64,000 bases of DNA from Microcella putealis (lineage in GTDB: Bacteria > Actinomycetota > Actinomycetes > Actinomycetales > Microbacteriaceae). The position numbers and the translations under genes are program-made. Below are positions 27,929 to 36,254 of this stretch, one piece after another (the first letter of the stretch is position 1; every line of letters begins with the position of its first letter). The notes beneath the pieces were generated by a model. That model saw nothing but the letters and a program-made list of their open reading frames with translations, was not told the origin of the DNA and did no database searches. The stretch lies in assembly GCF_004216575.1 (NCBI RefSeq), contig NZ_SGWW01000002.1:186001-250000 (forward strand), written 5' to 3'.

Positions 27929-28359
27929 TGACGGATGCGCGTCGCGCCGCCCGCGCGCGCCTCGCGCTGCGGCTCGCCTTCGCCGCCGCCGGGGCGCTCA
28001 TTGGCGCGCTCGTTGGCACCGTGGCGACCTTCGCCCACCAGTCGATGCCGCCGCTCGGCGTCACCCTCGCGCTGCTCACGAGCACCGTCTTTCTTGTCGG
28101 GATGCGCCTAGCCGCGCCCAGTCGCGCGGCCGTGATCGGCGCATCCATCGGGCTGCTCGGGGTGACCCTGGTGCTTGCCGCACCGGGCACGGGCGGCAAC
28201 TTGGTCGTTCCCGGCAACACCGTGGGGTACGTGTGGCTGATCGGCGTGGTGGCGGCGAGCGCGGTCATCGTGACGTGGCCGCGCATTCAGCGTGCTCCCC
28301 ACCCGCGTGCGGCTAGCATGAACGAGCCCATCGAAGAGAAGGAACCCGTCTCACCGTGA
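27928..28359 (+). CDS. small membrane protein, DUF6113-like
   Basis: 143 residues; the ATG overlaps the ilvE stop by one base (TGATG). Four hydrophobic helices (about 13-35, 45-62, 66-86 and 96-118) and a hydrophilic tail. The position just before ferredoxin and dapC matches a conserved actinobacterial membrane gene that I recall as DUF6113; the name is tentative and the function unknown. A longer frame reading through ilvE is only a shadow. Confidence 0.65.
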   Translation: MTDARRAARARLALRLAFAAAGALIGALVGTVATFAHQSMPPLGVTLALLTSTVFLVGMRLAAPSRAAVIGASIGLLGVTLVLAAPGTGGNLVVPGNTVGYVWLIGVVAASAVIVTWPRIQRAPHPRAASMNEPIEEKEPVSP

Positions 28360-28673
28360 CCTACGTGATCGCCCTACCCTGCGTCGATGTCAAAGACCGC
28401 GCGTGCATCGACGAATGCCCCGTCGACTGCATCTACGAGGGCGACCGCATGCTCTATATCCACCCCGACGAGTGCGTCGACTGCGGTGCGTGCGAGCCGG
28501 TGTGCCCGGTCGAGGCCATCTACTACGAAGACGACGTGCCCGAGCAGTGGGCCGACTACTACACGGCGAACGTCGAATTCTTCAGCGAGATCGGTTCGCC
28601 CGGGGGTGCGGCGAAGGTCGGCGTGATCCACTCCGACCACCCGATCGTCTCGGCGCTCCCGCCGCAGAACTAG
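28356..28673 (+). CDS. fdxA: 7Fe-8S ferredoxin
   Basis: 105 residues, GTG start overlapping the previous stop. CIDECPVDCI with an earlier Cys gives the 3Fe-4S/4Fe-4S pattern and CVDCGACEPVCPVEAI the second cluster. A conserved C-terminal region (VPEQWADYYTANVEFF) is typical of the FdxA/FdxC type of actinobacteria. A low-potential electron carrier; the partner is unknown. Acidic, cytoplasmic. Confidence 0.94.
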   Translation: MTYVIALPCVDVKDRACIDECPVDCIYEGDRMLYIHPDECVDCGACEPVCPVEAIYYEDDVPEQWADYYTANVEFFSEIGSPGGAAKVGVIHSDHPIVSALPPQN

Positions 28674-28683
28674 GCCGGCCGCC

Positions 28684-29793
28684 GTGCCGGCGCTTCCCGA
28701 CTTTCCCTGGGACTCGCTCGCGCCGTTTGCGCAGCGCGCCAGCGCGCATCCCGACGGCATCGTCGACCTCTCGGTCGGCTCGCCCGTCGACGCGACGCCC
28801 GCAGTGGTGCGCGACGCCCTCGTCGCGGCCACCGACGCGCACGCCTACCCGCAGACGATGGGCACCCCCGCTCTGCGCGAGGCGATCGTGCGGTGGTACG
28901 CACGTCGCCGCGGCGTCACGCTGCCGGGCGTCGACGCGGTGCTGCCGACGATCGGCTCGAAAGAGCTAGTCGCCCTGCTGCCTCTGCTGCTCGACGTCGG
29001 GCAGGGCGACGTCATCGTGCACCCCGAGACGGCCTACCCGACGTACGCGGTCGGCGCGGCCATCGTCGGTGCGACCGCGGTCACCGCTGACGACCCCGCC
29101 GCGTGGCCGGAGGGCACGAAGCTCGTCTGGCTGAACTCGCCCGGTAACCCGACGGGTTCGGTGCTCGACGCCGAGGCGCTGCGGGTGCGCGTCGCGCGCG
29201 CCCGCCAACTCGGCGCCGTCATCGTGAACGACGAGTGCTACGCCGAATTGGGCTGGGAGGCGCCGTTCGCCGACGAGCCGGTGCCGAGCATCCTGGATGC
29301 GACGGTCATCGGCGAGGCGAGCGCCGCGGGCGCCCTCGACGGGGTGCTCAGCGTGTACTCGCTGTCGAAGCAGTCGAACTTGGCGGGGTACCGCGCGGCA
29401 TTTCTCGCGGGCGACCCGCAGCTCGTGGGCCGCATCCTCGCGGTGCGCAAGCACGCCGGGCTGATCCCGCCGGCCCCGGTGCAGGCGGCCATGGTCGCCG
29501 CGCTCGACGACGACGCGCACGTCGCCGAGCAGAAAGAGCGCTACGCGCACCGCCGACGGATGCTCGCCGACGCGCTCACGGATGCCGGCTTCGCGATCGA
29601 TCACTCCGAGGCGGGCCTGTATCTCTGGGTCACGCGGGGCGAGCCGGCGCTCAGCACGATCGCGTGGCTGGCGGAGCGGGGAATCCTGGCGGCACCGGGA
29701 ACGTTCTACGAGGGCGACGCCTCGCAGCACGTGCGCGTCGCGCTCACGGCCACCGACGAGCGAATCGCGGATGCCTGTAGGCGACTGCATTAG
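28684..29793 (+). CDS. dapC: succinyldiaminopimelate transaminase
   Basis: 369 residues, GTG start 10 bases after fdxA. Fold type I PLP aminotransferase; the lysine is in SLSKQSNLAGYRAAF, with WLNSPGNPTGS and NDECYAELGW as cofactor contacts. It transaminates N-succinyl-2-amino-6-ketopimelate in diaminopimelate/lysine synthesis. The fdxA-dapC pairing is conserved in actinobacteria (for example Rv1177-Rv1178 in M. tuberculosis, as I recall). dapD and dapE lie 2-3 kb downstream. Confidence 0.93.
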   Translation: MPALPDFPWDSLAPFAQRASAHPDGIVDLSVGSPVDATPAVVRDALVAATDAHAYPQTMGTPALREAIVRWYARRRGVTLPGVDAVLPTIGSKELVALLPLLLDVGQGDVIVHPETAYPTYAVGAAIVGATAVTADDPAAWPEGTKLVWLNSPGNPTGSVLDAEALRVRVARARQLGAVIVNDECYAELGWEAPFADEPVPSILDATVIGEASAAGALDGVLSVYSLSKQSNLAGYRAAFLAGDPQLVGRILAVRKHAGLIPPAPVQAAMVAALDDDAHVAEQKERYAHRRRMLADALTDAGFAIDHSEAGLYLWVTRGEPALSTIAWLAERGILAAPGTFYEGDASQHVRVALTATDERIADACRRLH

Positions 29794-29796
29794 GCG

Positions 29797-29815
29797 CTGA
29801 TCGACAACGGATCAG
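29797..29815 (+). repeat. small hairpin downstream of dapC
   Basis: CTGATC (29797-29802) and GATCAG (29810-29815) with a 7-base loop; the 10-mer around it (GGCGCTG) is repeated directly on both sides. It may be a weak terminator. Confidence 0.35.
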
Positions 29816-29856
29816 GCGCTGCATTGGCTGATGCAGTACTGGTCAGCGTTTACGCC

Positions 29857-29862
29857 TAGGCT
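29857..29862 (+). promoter_or_regulatory. candidate -10 (TAGGCT) of gltA
   Basis: TAGGCT gives a leader of about 80 bases before the gltA GTG. No clear -35. Confidence 0.35.
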
Positions 29863-29949
29863 GTAGCAGGGTCACCCGCGCCGCCACCACCCTTTGGCGC
29901 GAGCCGGGATCCCGCCCCCCACCGAGTCCAACCAACGCGAGGAGGCGAT

Positions 29950-31239
29950 GTGAGCGACGCTGAGAAGAAGGCCACGCTGCACTATCCCGGCGGCACTGCC
30001 GAATTCCCGATCCTCGACAGCGTCGATGGCGCATCCAGCCTCGATCTGTCGACCCTGACGAAGCAGACCGGCTACACGGGTCTCGACTACGGCTTCGTGA
30101 ACACGGCCTCGACGAAGAGCGCCATCACCTACATCGACGGCGCGAACGGCGTGCTGCGCTACCGCGGTTACGCGATCGAGGACGTCGCGGCGAACGCGAG
30201 CTTCCTCGAGGTGGCGTGGCTGCTCATCTACGGTGAGCTGCCGACCGCCGACGAGCTGGCGGCCTTCGACGAGAAGGTGCGCCGCCACACCCTGCTGCAC
30301 GAAGACCTGAAGCGCTTCTTCGACGCGCTGCCGCACCAGGCGCACCCCATGTCGGTGCTGTCGAGCGCCGTGTCGGCGCTGTCGACCTACTACGGCGACT
30401 CGCTGAACCCGCACGACCCCGAGCAGGTCGAGATCTCGACCATTCGCCTGCTCGCGAAGCTGCCCGTCATCGCGGCCTACGCGCACAAGAAGTCGGTCGG
30501 TCAGGCGTTCCTGTACCCCGACAACTCGCTGAACTTCGTCGACAACTTCTTGCGGCTGAACTTCGGCACCATGGCCGAGCCGTACGAGGTGAACCCCGTG
30601 CTGTCGCAGGCGCTCGAGCGGCTGCTGATCTTGCACGAAGACCACGAGCAGAACGCGTCGACCTCGACCGTGCGGCTTGTCGGCTCGACCGAGGCCAACA
30701 TGTTTGCGTCGATCTCGGCGGGCATCAACGCCCTGTCTGGCCCGCTGCACGGCGGGGCGAACGAGTCGGTGCTCGAGATGCTCGGCCGCATTCGTGATTC
30801 GGGCGAGAGCGTTGAGCGCTTCGTCGAGCGGGTCAAGAACAAGGAAGACGGCATCAAGCTGATGGGCTTCGGCCACCGGGTCTACAAGTCGTACGACCCG
30901 CGGGCGAAGCTCGTGAAAGAGAGCGCCGACGCGGTGCTCGCCGACCTCGGAATCGAAGACCCGCTGCTCGACATCGCCCGCGAGCTCGAGCAGATCGCCC
31001 TGGACGACGACTACTTCAAAGAGCGCAGGCTCTACCCGAACGTCGACTTCTACACCGGCGTCATCTACAAGGCGATGGGCTTCCCGACGCGCATGTTCAC
31101 CGTGCTGTTCGCGATCGGCCGCCTTCCCGGCTGGATCGCCCACTGGCGCGAGATGAACGCCGACCCGCAGACGAAGATCGGCCGCCCGCAGCAGCTGTAC
31201 ATGGGCTCGGCCGCGCGCGACTGGCCGCAGGGGCGGTAG
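29950..31239 (+). CDS. gltA: citrate synthase (type II)
   Basis: 429 residues, the length of hexameric type II enzymes. It condenses acetyl-CoA and oxaloacetate. Catalytic residues are in LHEDHEQNASTSTVR, GPLHGGANESVL (His) and MGFGHRVYKSYDPR (His), with PNVDFYTGVIYKAMGF containing the Asp. GTG start with ribosome site GCGAGGAGG. Followed by a strong terminator. Confidence 0.97.
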   Translation: MSDAEKKATLHYPGGTAEFPILDSVDGASSLDLSTLTKQTGYTGLDYGFVNTASTKSAITYIDGANGVLRYRGYAIEDVAANASFLEVAWLLIYGELPTADELAAFDEKVRRHTLLHEDLKRFFDALPHQAHPMSVLSSAVSALSTYYGDSLNPHDPEQVEISTIRLLAKLPVIAAYAHKKSVGQAFLYPDNSLNFVDNFLRLNFGTMAEPYEVNPVLSQALERLLILHEDHEQNASTSTVRLVGSTEANMFASISAGINALSGPLHGGANESVLEMLGRIRDSGESVERFVERVKNKEDGIKLMGFGHRVYKSYDPRAKLVKESADAVLADLGIEDPLLDIARELEQIALDDDYFKERRLYPNVDFYTGVIYKAMGFPTRMFTVLFAIGRLPGWIAHWREMNADPQTKIGRPQQLYMGSAARDWPQGR

Positions 31240-31315
31240 AGCCCCTGCACGGCGCGAGGCGTGCGCACTGCGTGCGCAGCCTGCACGGCGCAAGCCGCGC
31301 ATCCTGAACGCAACG

Positions 31316-31353
31316 ACGAACCCCCGCAGGGCCCTGGGCCCGCGGGGGTTCGT
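31316..31353. terminator. gltA terminator
   Basis: ACGAACCCCCGC (31316-31327) pairs with GCGGGGGTTCGT (31342-31353), with GGCCC/GGGCC nested inside. A 12-base-pair perfect stem. Confidence 0.8.
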
Positions 31354-31617
31354 TCGTGTTGCCCCGTGCGATGTCCGCGAGACCGACAGGGTGCGCCGCC
31401 GCGCGGGCATCGTCAGCGCGCGTGCGGCGTGTCGTCGCGTGCTGTCGGCGCTGCGGACACTGCGCCGCGCCGAACGCCGGCTGCACGCGAGCGTACGGTG
31501 TCGGCGTAGGCCGTGTGTCCGCAGAGTCAGGTCGGCGGTGGCCAGCGGGGAATGTCGTCACGCTCTACCGACGTGTCCGTTGCCGTACCTCACCTCATAG
31601 ACACGACCCTCGTCGTA

Positions 31618-31676
31618 TTGCTTCCACAACCGCGGCAAACTGACCGCGATGCGGCTTCCCGCTGTTGTGGAAGCAA
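31618..31676. repeat. long inverted repeat downstream of dapD
   Basis: TTGCTTCCACAAC (31618-31630) and GTTGTGGAAGCAA (31664-31676) are perfect inverted repeats; allowing one mismatch, the arms extend by GCGG. The 33-base loop contains a further CGCGG/CCGCG stem. It may be a dapD terminator or a remnant of a mobile element end. Confidence 0.6.
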
Positions 31677-31740
31677 CGGCGCGGACAACACCGTGGCCCG
31701 CTGTGGCGCGACGTCACGCGCACGCCACGTCCGGGACCCC

Positions 31741-32727
31741 CTACGCGTGGAGGGCCGTGTTGAGCTGCACGCCGGCGCCCGTGCGCGGCAGCACCTCGAC
31801 CCCGCCGGTGAGCGAGTTGCGGCGGAACAGCAGGCCAGGCACTCCCGACAGCTCGGCCGCCTTGACGGTGCGCGGCTGGCCGTAGGCGTCCATTCCGCCG
31901 TCGATGACGGCGACCTTCGTGCCCGCGGTGACGTAGAGGCCCGCCTCGACGACCGAGTCGTCGCCGATCGAGATTCCGATGCCGGAGTTCGCGCCAAGCA
32001 GGGCGCGCTCGCCGATCGAGACGCGGTGAGTGCCGCCGCCCGACAGCGTGCCCATGATCGACGCCCCACCGCCGATGTCGCTGCCGTCGCCGACGACGAC
32101 ACCCTGGCTGATGCGGCCCTCGACCATCGAGGCGCCGAGCGTTCCGGCGTTGAAGTTCACGAAGCCCTCGTGCATGACGGTCGTGCCGGGCGAGAGGTAG
32201 GCGCCGAGGCGCACGCGCGAGGCGTCGGCGATGCGCACCCGCGGCGGGGTGACGTAGTCGAGCATCCGCGGGAACTTGTCGACGCCCAGCACCGAGATGC
32301 CGGCGCGCTGCAGCGCCGGTCGGCGCGCATCGAAGTCGTCAGGATGCACGGGGCCGGCGGTCGTCCACGTCACGATCGGCAGGTGGCCAAAAATGCCGTC
32401 CAGGTTCAGCGTGTTCGGCGCGACGAGCCGGTGCGAGAGCAGGTGCAGGCGAAGGTAGGCGTCCGCCGTCGACGCGGGGGCAGCATCCAGCGTGATGGCG
32501 ACGGTGCGCGCCTCCAGGCGCACGCCGCGTCGCTCGTCGTCACCCTCGAGGTGCTCGATCTCGGCGGGCACGATGTGCGGGTCGCGGCCCTCGGGCAGGG
32601 TGCCGAGCGCGGGGTGCGGGAACCACGTGTCGAGCACCTCCCCGGTGCTCTCGCGAACCGTGGCGAGGCCGTAGCCCCAGGCGTGGGTGGCGTGCTCGTC
32701 GTGCGTCTCGGTGGCGCTCTCACTCAT
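31741..32727 (-). CDS. dapD: tetrahydrodipicolinate N-succinyltransferase
   Basis: 328 residues, actinobacterial long DapD. It succinylates tetrahydrodipicolinate in diaminopimelate synthesis using succinyl-CoA. The left-handed beta-helix part is visible as hexapeptide-like repeats (PPRVRIADASRVRLGAYLSP, MVEGRISQGVVVGDGSDIGG, IGERALLGANSGIGISIG). The start ATG has TAGCCT ending six bases upstream. Divergent from dapE, 43 bases away. Confidence 0.95.
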   Translation of the reverse strand: MSESATETHDEHATHAWGYGLATVRESTGEVLDTWFPHPALGTLPEGRDPHIVPAEIEHLEGDDERRGVRLEARTVAITLDAAPASTADAYLRLHLLSHRLVAPNTLNLDGIFGHLPIVTWTTAGPVHPDDFDARRPALQRAGISVLGVDKFPRMLDYVTPPRVRIADASRVRLGAYLSPGTTVMHEGFVNFNAGTLGASMVEGRISQGVVVGDGSDIGGGASIMGTLSGGGTHRVSIGERALLGANSGIGISIGDDSVVEAGLYVTAGTKVAVIDGGMDAYGQPRTVKAAELSGVPGLLFRRNSLTGGVEVLPRTGAGVQLNTALHA

Positions 32728-32733
32728 GCCTCC

Positions 32734-32739
32734 AGGCTA
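32734..32739 (-). promoter_or_regulatory. -10 hexamer TAGCCT of dapD, leaderless type
   Basis: It ends six bases before the dapD ATG (32727). The intervening GGAGGC could also serve as a ribosome site if transcription started earlier. Confidence 0.5.
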
Positions 32740-32758
32740 GTCGCGCCGGGCCGCGAAC

Positions 32759-32764
32759 TAGGCT
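32759..32764 (+). promoter_or_regulatory. -10 hexamer TAGGCT of dapE, leaderless type
   Basis: It ends six bases before the dapE GTG (32771). Confidence 0.55.
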
Positions 32765-32770
32765 GGAGCG

Positions 32771-33877
32771 GTGACCGCGCAGCCCGCCTTTAGCCCTGCC
32801 CTGCTCGCCGACGTCGTCGCCCTCACCGCGGCCATGTGCGACATCGAGAGCGTCTCGGGCAATGAGAAGGCGCTCGCCGACGCGATCGAGGCGACGCTCG
32901 CCGCCCATGCCCCGCACCTCGACGTCGTGCGCGACGGTGACGCGATCGTCGCCCGCACCCACCTCGGCCGCGCCCAGCGGGTGGTCATCGCTGGCCACAT
33001 CGACACCGTGCCCGTGAACGGCAACCTGCCGACGACGCGCGCGGTCGGCCCCGACGGTGAGCAGCTGCTCGTCGGTCGCGGCACCGTCGACATGACGGGC
33101 GGATGCGCGGTCGCCCTCGCGCTCGCCTGTCGCCTCCCCGAGCCCGCCGTCGACGTGACCTTCGTCTGGTACGACCACGAGGAGGTGGAGGCACACCTCA
33201 ACGGCCTCGGCCGCCTCGCCCGCACCCGGCCCGAGCTGCTCACCGCCGACTTCGCCGTGCTGGGGGAACCGTCGAACGGTGCCGTCGAGGGCGGTTGCAA
33301 CGGCACCCTGCGCGCCGACATCACGACCCGCGGCCGCCGCGCCCACTCGGCCCGCTCGTGGATGGGCGTCAACGCGATCCATGCCGCCGCGCCGATCCTC
33401 GAGCGCCTCGCGGCCTACGAGCCCGCGACCGTCACCGTTGACGGCCTCGACTACCGCGAGGGCCTCAACGCCGTCGGCATCAGCGGGGGAGTCGCGGGCA
33501 ACGTCATCCCCGACGCCTGCACCGTCACCGTCAACTACCGCTTCGCGCCGTCACGCACGGTGGCCGACGCCGAGGCCCACGTACGCGCGCTCGTCGACGG
33601 TCTCGACGTCGAGGTGACGGTCACCGATTTCGCCCCCGGCGCCCGCCCCGGCCTGGATGCTCCGCTCGCGCAGCGCTTCATGACGGCGGTCGGCGGCGCC
33701 CCCGCCCCGAAATACGGATGGACGGATGTGGCGCGCTTTAGCGAGCTGGGCATCCCGGCCGTCAATTACGGGCCGGGCGACCCCTCGCTCGCGCACGCCG
33801 ACGACGAGAGGGTGCCGATCGAGCAGATTCGCACCGTCGAGCGTGGCCTGACCGCGTGGCTCTCAGCGTCGATTTAG
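32771..33877 (+). CDS. dapE: succinyl-diaminopimelate desuccinylase
   Basis: 368 residues, M20 metallopeptidase fold. It removes succinate to give LL-diaminopimelate. Metal ligands and catalytic acids are in AGHIDTVPVNGN, GRGTVDMTGGCAVAL and WYDHEEVEA (Glu-Glu). GCNGTLRADITTRGRRAHSA is the dimerisation/lid segment and SLAHADDERVP the last His ligand. GTG start, leaderless-type promoter. With dapC and dapD this shows a succinylase-type lysine pathway. Confidence 0.95.
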   Translation: MTAQPAFSPALLADVVALTAAMCDIESVSGNEKALADAIEATLAAHAPHLDVVRDGDAIVARTHLGRAQRVVIAGHIDTVPVNGNLPTTRAVGPDGEQLLVGRGTVDMTGGCAVALALACRLPEPAVDVTFVWYDHEEVEAHLNGLGRLARTRPELLTADFAVLGEPSNGAVEGGCNGTLRADITTRGRRAHSARSWMGVNAIHAAAPILERLAAYEPATVTVDGLDYREGLNAVGISGGVAGNVIPDACTVTVNYRFAPSRTVADAEAHVRALVDGLDVEVTVTDFAPGARPGLDAPLAQRFMTAVGGAPAPKYGWTDVARFSELGIPAVNYGPGDPSLAHADDERVPIEQIRTVERGLTAWLSASI

Positions 33878-33896
33878 TCACGGCGCGATAAGGGGG

Positions 33897-33902
33897 AATA
33901 AT
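33897..33902 (+). promoter_or_regulatory. candidate promoter of the DUF3117 gene
   Basis: TTTAGT (33873-33878), an 18-base spacer and AATAAT (33897-33902) precede a leader of about 38 bases with ribosome site AAAGGGG. Confidence 0.35.
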
Positions 33903-33940
33903 GGGAATTGGAATTTTCGTCTCGAAAGGGGAACCACACT

Positions 33941-34108
33941 ATGGCAGCCATGAAGCCCAGGACCGGCGACGGACCCATGGAGGCTGTCAAGGAGGGTCGC
34001 CTCATCATCGTTCGTGTGCCGCTGGAAGGCGGCGGTCGACTTGTTGTCTCCGTCAATGACGCGGAGGCTACCGAACTGCGCGACGCGCTGAGCGCGGCGA
34101 TCTCCTAG
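33941..34108 (+). CDS. DUF3117 small protein
   Basis: 55 residues: MAAMKPRTGDGPMEAVKEG followed by RVPLEGGGRLVVSVNDAEA. This is the near-invariant DUF3117 protein found in almost all actinobacteria; function unknown. Start ATG with ribosome site AAAGGGG; an 11-residue upstream extension is less likely. Followed by an intrinsic terminator. Confidence 0.93.
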   Translation: MAAMKPRTGDGPMEAVKEGRLIIVRVPLEGGGRLVVSVNDAEATELRDALSAAIS

Positions 34109-34116
34109 ACCGAGCG

Positions 34117-34144
34117 AACCCCTGGCCCCCGGGCCGGGGGTTTT
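34117..34144 (+). terminator. intrinsic terminator of the DUF3117 gene
   Basis: AACCCC and GGCCC (34117-34128) pair with GGGCC and GGGGTT (34131-34142), followed by TTTT. The only classical T-tailed terminator I saw in the window. Confidence 0.85.
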
Positions 34145-34183
34145 CTCGTTCCCGGGGTCGGTGCGTGCCGGCGCCGTCGGCGC

Positions 34184-34816
34184 TTAGGCCGAACGCTTGA
34201 CGATCTGCAGCAGACCGTCGCCCACGGGCGAGAGGGCCACGTGCACGGCCGGCGACTGCGACAGTTCGGCGATGATGCCGCGGCGGTCGGTTGTGACGCT
34301 CTCGCGCTTTGCCGGGTCGGCCACGGTGTCGCGCCAGAGCGCGTGCGGCACGAGCACGACGCCGCCCACGCGCACGAGGCGAATCGCGTGCTCGAGCAGG
34401 TCGATGAGGCCCTTCGGCTCGGCGTCGACGAGCACGACGTCATAGCTCGACTCGTTCATGCGGGGCAGCACCTCGGTGGCGGCGCCCGTGATGAGGCGCA
34501 CGCGCGACGCGGGATGCCCGGCGTCGCTGAAGAAGCGGCGGGCGGCCTGCTGGTGGTCGGCCTCGATGTCGATCGACGTGAGGTGCGCGTCGGGGGCGCC
34601 CTTGAGCATCCAGAGGCCGCTCACGCCGACGCCGGTGCCAATCTCGATGATGGTCTTCGCGCCCACGGCGGCGGTCATGAGGGCGAGCTGCGCGCCGGTC
34701 GCGGGGCTGACGGGGTCGGTGCCCAGCTCGTCGGCGGTCACGCGGGCCGCCGCGATGGCGTCGGGTTCGACGACGGACTGCTCGATGTACTTCCAGGACA
34801 GGTCTTTGCTCGGCAC
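34184..34816 (-). CDS. class I SAM-dependent O-methyltransferase
   Basis: 210 residues from the GTG with ribosome site GAGGAGG seven bases upstream; a far longer frame upstream is antisense to tatB and rejected. Caffeoyl-CoA-type O-methyltransferase family: IIEIGTGVGVSGLWML (SAM motif I), TSIDIEADHQQAARRFF (acidic ribose ligand) and YDVVLVDAEPKGLIDLLEHA (Asp, metal region). Homologous in position to M. tuberculosis Rv1220c next to sigE; substrate unknown. Divergent from tatB. Confidence 0.88.
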   Translation of the reverse strand: MPSKDLSWKYIEQSVVEPDAIAAARVTADELGTDPVSPATGAQLALMTAAVGAKTIIEIGTGVGVSGLWMLKGAPDAHLTSIDIEADHQQAARRFFSDAGHPASRVRLITGAATEVLPRMNESSYDVVLVDAEPKGLIDLLEHAIRLVRVGGVVLVPHALWRDTVADPAKRESVTTDRRGIIAELSQSPAVHVALSPVGDGLLQIVKRSA

Positions 34817-34867
34817 GTCGGCCTCCTCGGTCGCCCAGCCTAGGGGGAAGCCCCCGGGTTTCCTGGC

Positions 34868-34873
34868 TATTCT
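34868..34873 (+). promoter_or_regulatory. -10 hexamer TATTCT of tatB, leaderless type
   Basis: It ends six bases before the tatB GTG (34880). Confidence 0.55.
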
Positions 34874-34879
34874 GGGCTC

Positions 34880-35278
34880 GTGTCCTTCGGCCTGACGTTC
34901 GAGAAGCTGCTGCTCATCGGGCTGATCGCTGTCATCATCATCGGGCCAGAACGCCTGCCGGCGCTCGCTGCGCAGTTCGCGCGACTCATCCGCGGCCTTC
35001 GCGACCTCGCCAACGGTGCAAAAGAGCGCATGCGTGAAGAGATGGGCCCCGACTACGACGACGTCGACTGGAAGAAGCTCGACCCGCGCCAGTACGACCC
35101 GCGTCGCATCATCCGTGAGGCCCTTCTGGAAGACGAGGCGCCGGCGACCCGACCGGGTGCCGCAGGCGCTGCCGGGGCCGCCGCAGTGGTCGCGCCCAAG
35201 CGCGAGTCGGCCTACGCCCAGCGCCAGCGGCTGCTGAAAGAGGGGCGCCCGGCGCCGTTTGACGCCGAGGCCACCTAG
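34880..35278 (+). CDS. tatB: twin-arginine translocase subunit TatB
   Basis: 132 residues, GTG start. An N-terminal membrane helix (FEKLLLIGLIAVIIIGPERL, with the conserved Gly-Pro-Glu hinge) is followed by an amphipathic helix (ARLIRGLRDLANGAKERM) and the actinobacterial DWKKLDPRQYDPRRIIREAL segment, then an Ala-rich tail. It recognises folded Tat substrates with TatC, which is not in the window. The usual sigE-rseA-htrA genes before tatB are absent here. Confidence 0.9.
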   Translation: MSFGLTFEKLLLIGLIAVIIIGPERLPALAAQFARLIRGLRDLANGAKERMREEMGPDYDDVDWKKLDPRQYDPRRIIREALLEDEAPATRPGAAGAAGAAAVVAPKRESAYAQRQRLLKEGRPAPFDAEAT

Positions 35279-35310
35279 GCCGCCGTCGCGCTCGCGATGC
35301 GCGGGCGCCG

Positions 35311-36240
35311 TCAGCGCCGGTGCGCGGGGTGCTGGTAGCGCGACTGCACGCGCCGCCCCTCGAGTTCGAGCAGTTCGAGGATGCGCCGAACGCTCGGCCG
35401 CTCGGCCCGGTCGGCGCGCAGCAGGGCGTTGATTTGTCGTTCGGCGGGGATGCCCGCGATGGGGCGCGTGACGATGCCCGTGTCGTGGATGCGGGTCGTG
35501 AAGCGCGGCAGGATCGCGAGGCCGATTCCGGCCGCCACGAGTCGCTCGACGATGAGGTTGTCCATGATGCGCTGCACGATGCGCGGCGCTCGGCCCGTGT
35601 AGGCGGCGAGCCCGTCGAGCACGCGGTCGTACGGATAGCCGACGGGGGCGCCGACCCACGGCTCGTCCACGAGGTCGGCCGGTTTCAGCACGGCCTTGTC
35701 GGCGAGGCGGTGCCCAAGCGGCATGGCGACGTCGAACGGCTCGGTCATGAGCGTGATGACGCGCAGACCCCCCTGTGACCAGTGGGCGGGCACCCCCTGG
35801 GAGTCGGCGAGCACGATGTCAAAGTCGGGGGTGAGGGTCGCCCAGTCGGGGCGGTCGAGGTCGTGGTCGGTCACGGCGACTTCCAACCCCGGCTCGTCGG
35901 TGAGCATGGTGAGCAGGCCCGGCAGCAGCATCTGTCCGGCGGTGGGGAAGGTGCTGAGCGTGACGGTGCCCTGCGGGGCGCGGGTGAACTCGCTCCACAG
36001 CGCCTCGGCCGATTCGATGGCGGTGGCGATCTGGCGGGCCGTTGCCGCGAGCGCCGCGCCCGCGCCGGTGAGTTGGATGCCGCGGCCCACGCGCTCGGTC
36101 AGCGGCACCCCGGCCTCCCGTTCGAGCACCTTGAGTTGCTGGGAGACGGCGGAGGGTGTGCGGTGGGTGGCGGCGGCAACGGCGGCGATCGACCCGCGAT
36201 CGGCGAGCTCCCGGAGCAGTTCGAGGCGTCGCACATCCAT
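35311..36240 (-). CDS. LysR-family transcriptional regulator
   Basis: 309 residues. N-terminal winged helix-turn-helix (residues 1-60: LELLRELADRGSIAAVAAAT, TPSAVSQQLKVLEREAGVPL) and a substrate-binding domain of two periplasmic-binding-like lobes (about 90-295). The leaderless-type -10 TAGTTT ends six bases before the ATG. It is divergent from a 36-residue membrane protein gene, the probable target. Effector unknown. Confidence 0.92.
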   Translation of the reverse strand: MDVRRLELLRELADRGSIAAVAAATHRTPSAVSQQLKVLEREAGVPLTERVGRGIQLTGAGAALAATARQIATAIESAEALWSEFTRAPQGTVTLSTFPTAGQMLLPGLLTMLTDEPGLEVAVTDHDLDRPDWATLTPDFDIVLADSQGVPAHWSQGGLRVITLMTEPFDVAMPLGHRLADKAVLKPADLVDEPWVGAPVGYPYDRVLDGLAAYTGRAPRIVQRIMDNLIVERLVAAGIGLAILPRFTTRIHDTGIVTRPIAGIPAERQINALLRADRAERPSVRRILELLELEGRRVQSRYQHPAHRR

Positions 36241-36246
36241 GAAGCA

Positions 36247-36252
36247 AAACTA
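36247..36252 (-). promoter_or_regulatory. -10 hexamer TAGTTT of the LysR gene, leaderless type
   Basis: It ends six bases before the ATG at 36240. Confidence 0.5.
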
Positions 36253-36254
36253 CA

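Larger units (their letters stand above)
31240..31740. other. intergenic region between convergent gltA and dapD
   Basis: A 500-base non-coding stretch. It holds the gltA terminator (31316-31353) and a 13-base perfect inverted repeat near 31618-31676. The bases between 31354 and 31617 show no credible gene, ribosome site or known RNA; open frames are Arg-rich and without start context. It could contain degraded DNA. Confidence 0.6.

Noticed and set aside
31354..31600. Several short Arg-rich frames after gltA.
   Set aside because: No ribosome site, no homology visible, composition of random GC-rich DNA.
31618..31630. TTCCACAA sequences near 31620 and 59941 as DnaA boxes or an origin.
   Set aside because: Too many mismatches to TTATCCACA, no cluster of boxes and no dnaA/dnaN nearby.
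34817..35659. Upstream extension of the O-methyltransferase frame to 491 residues.
   Set aside because: It runs antisense through tatB, and the family N-terminus and a strong ribosome site are at 34816.
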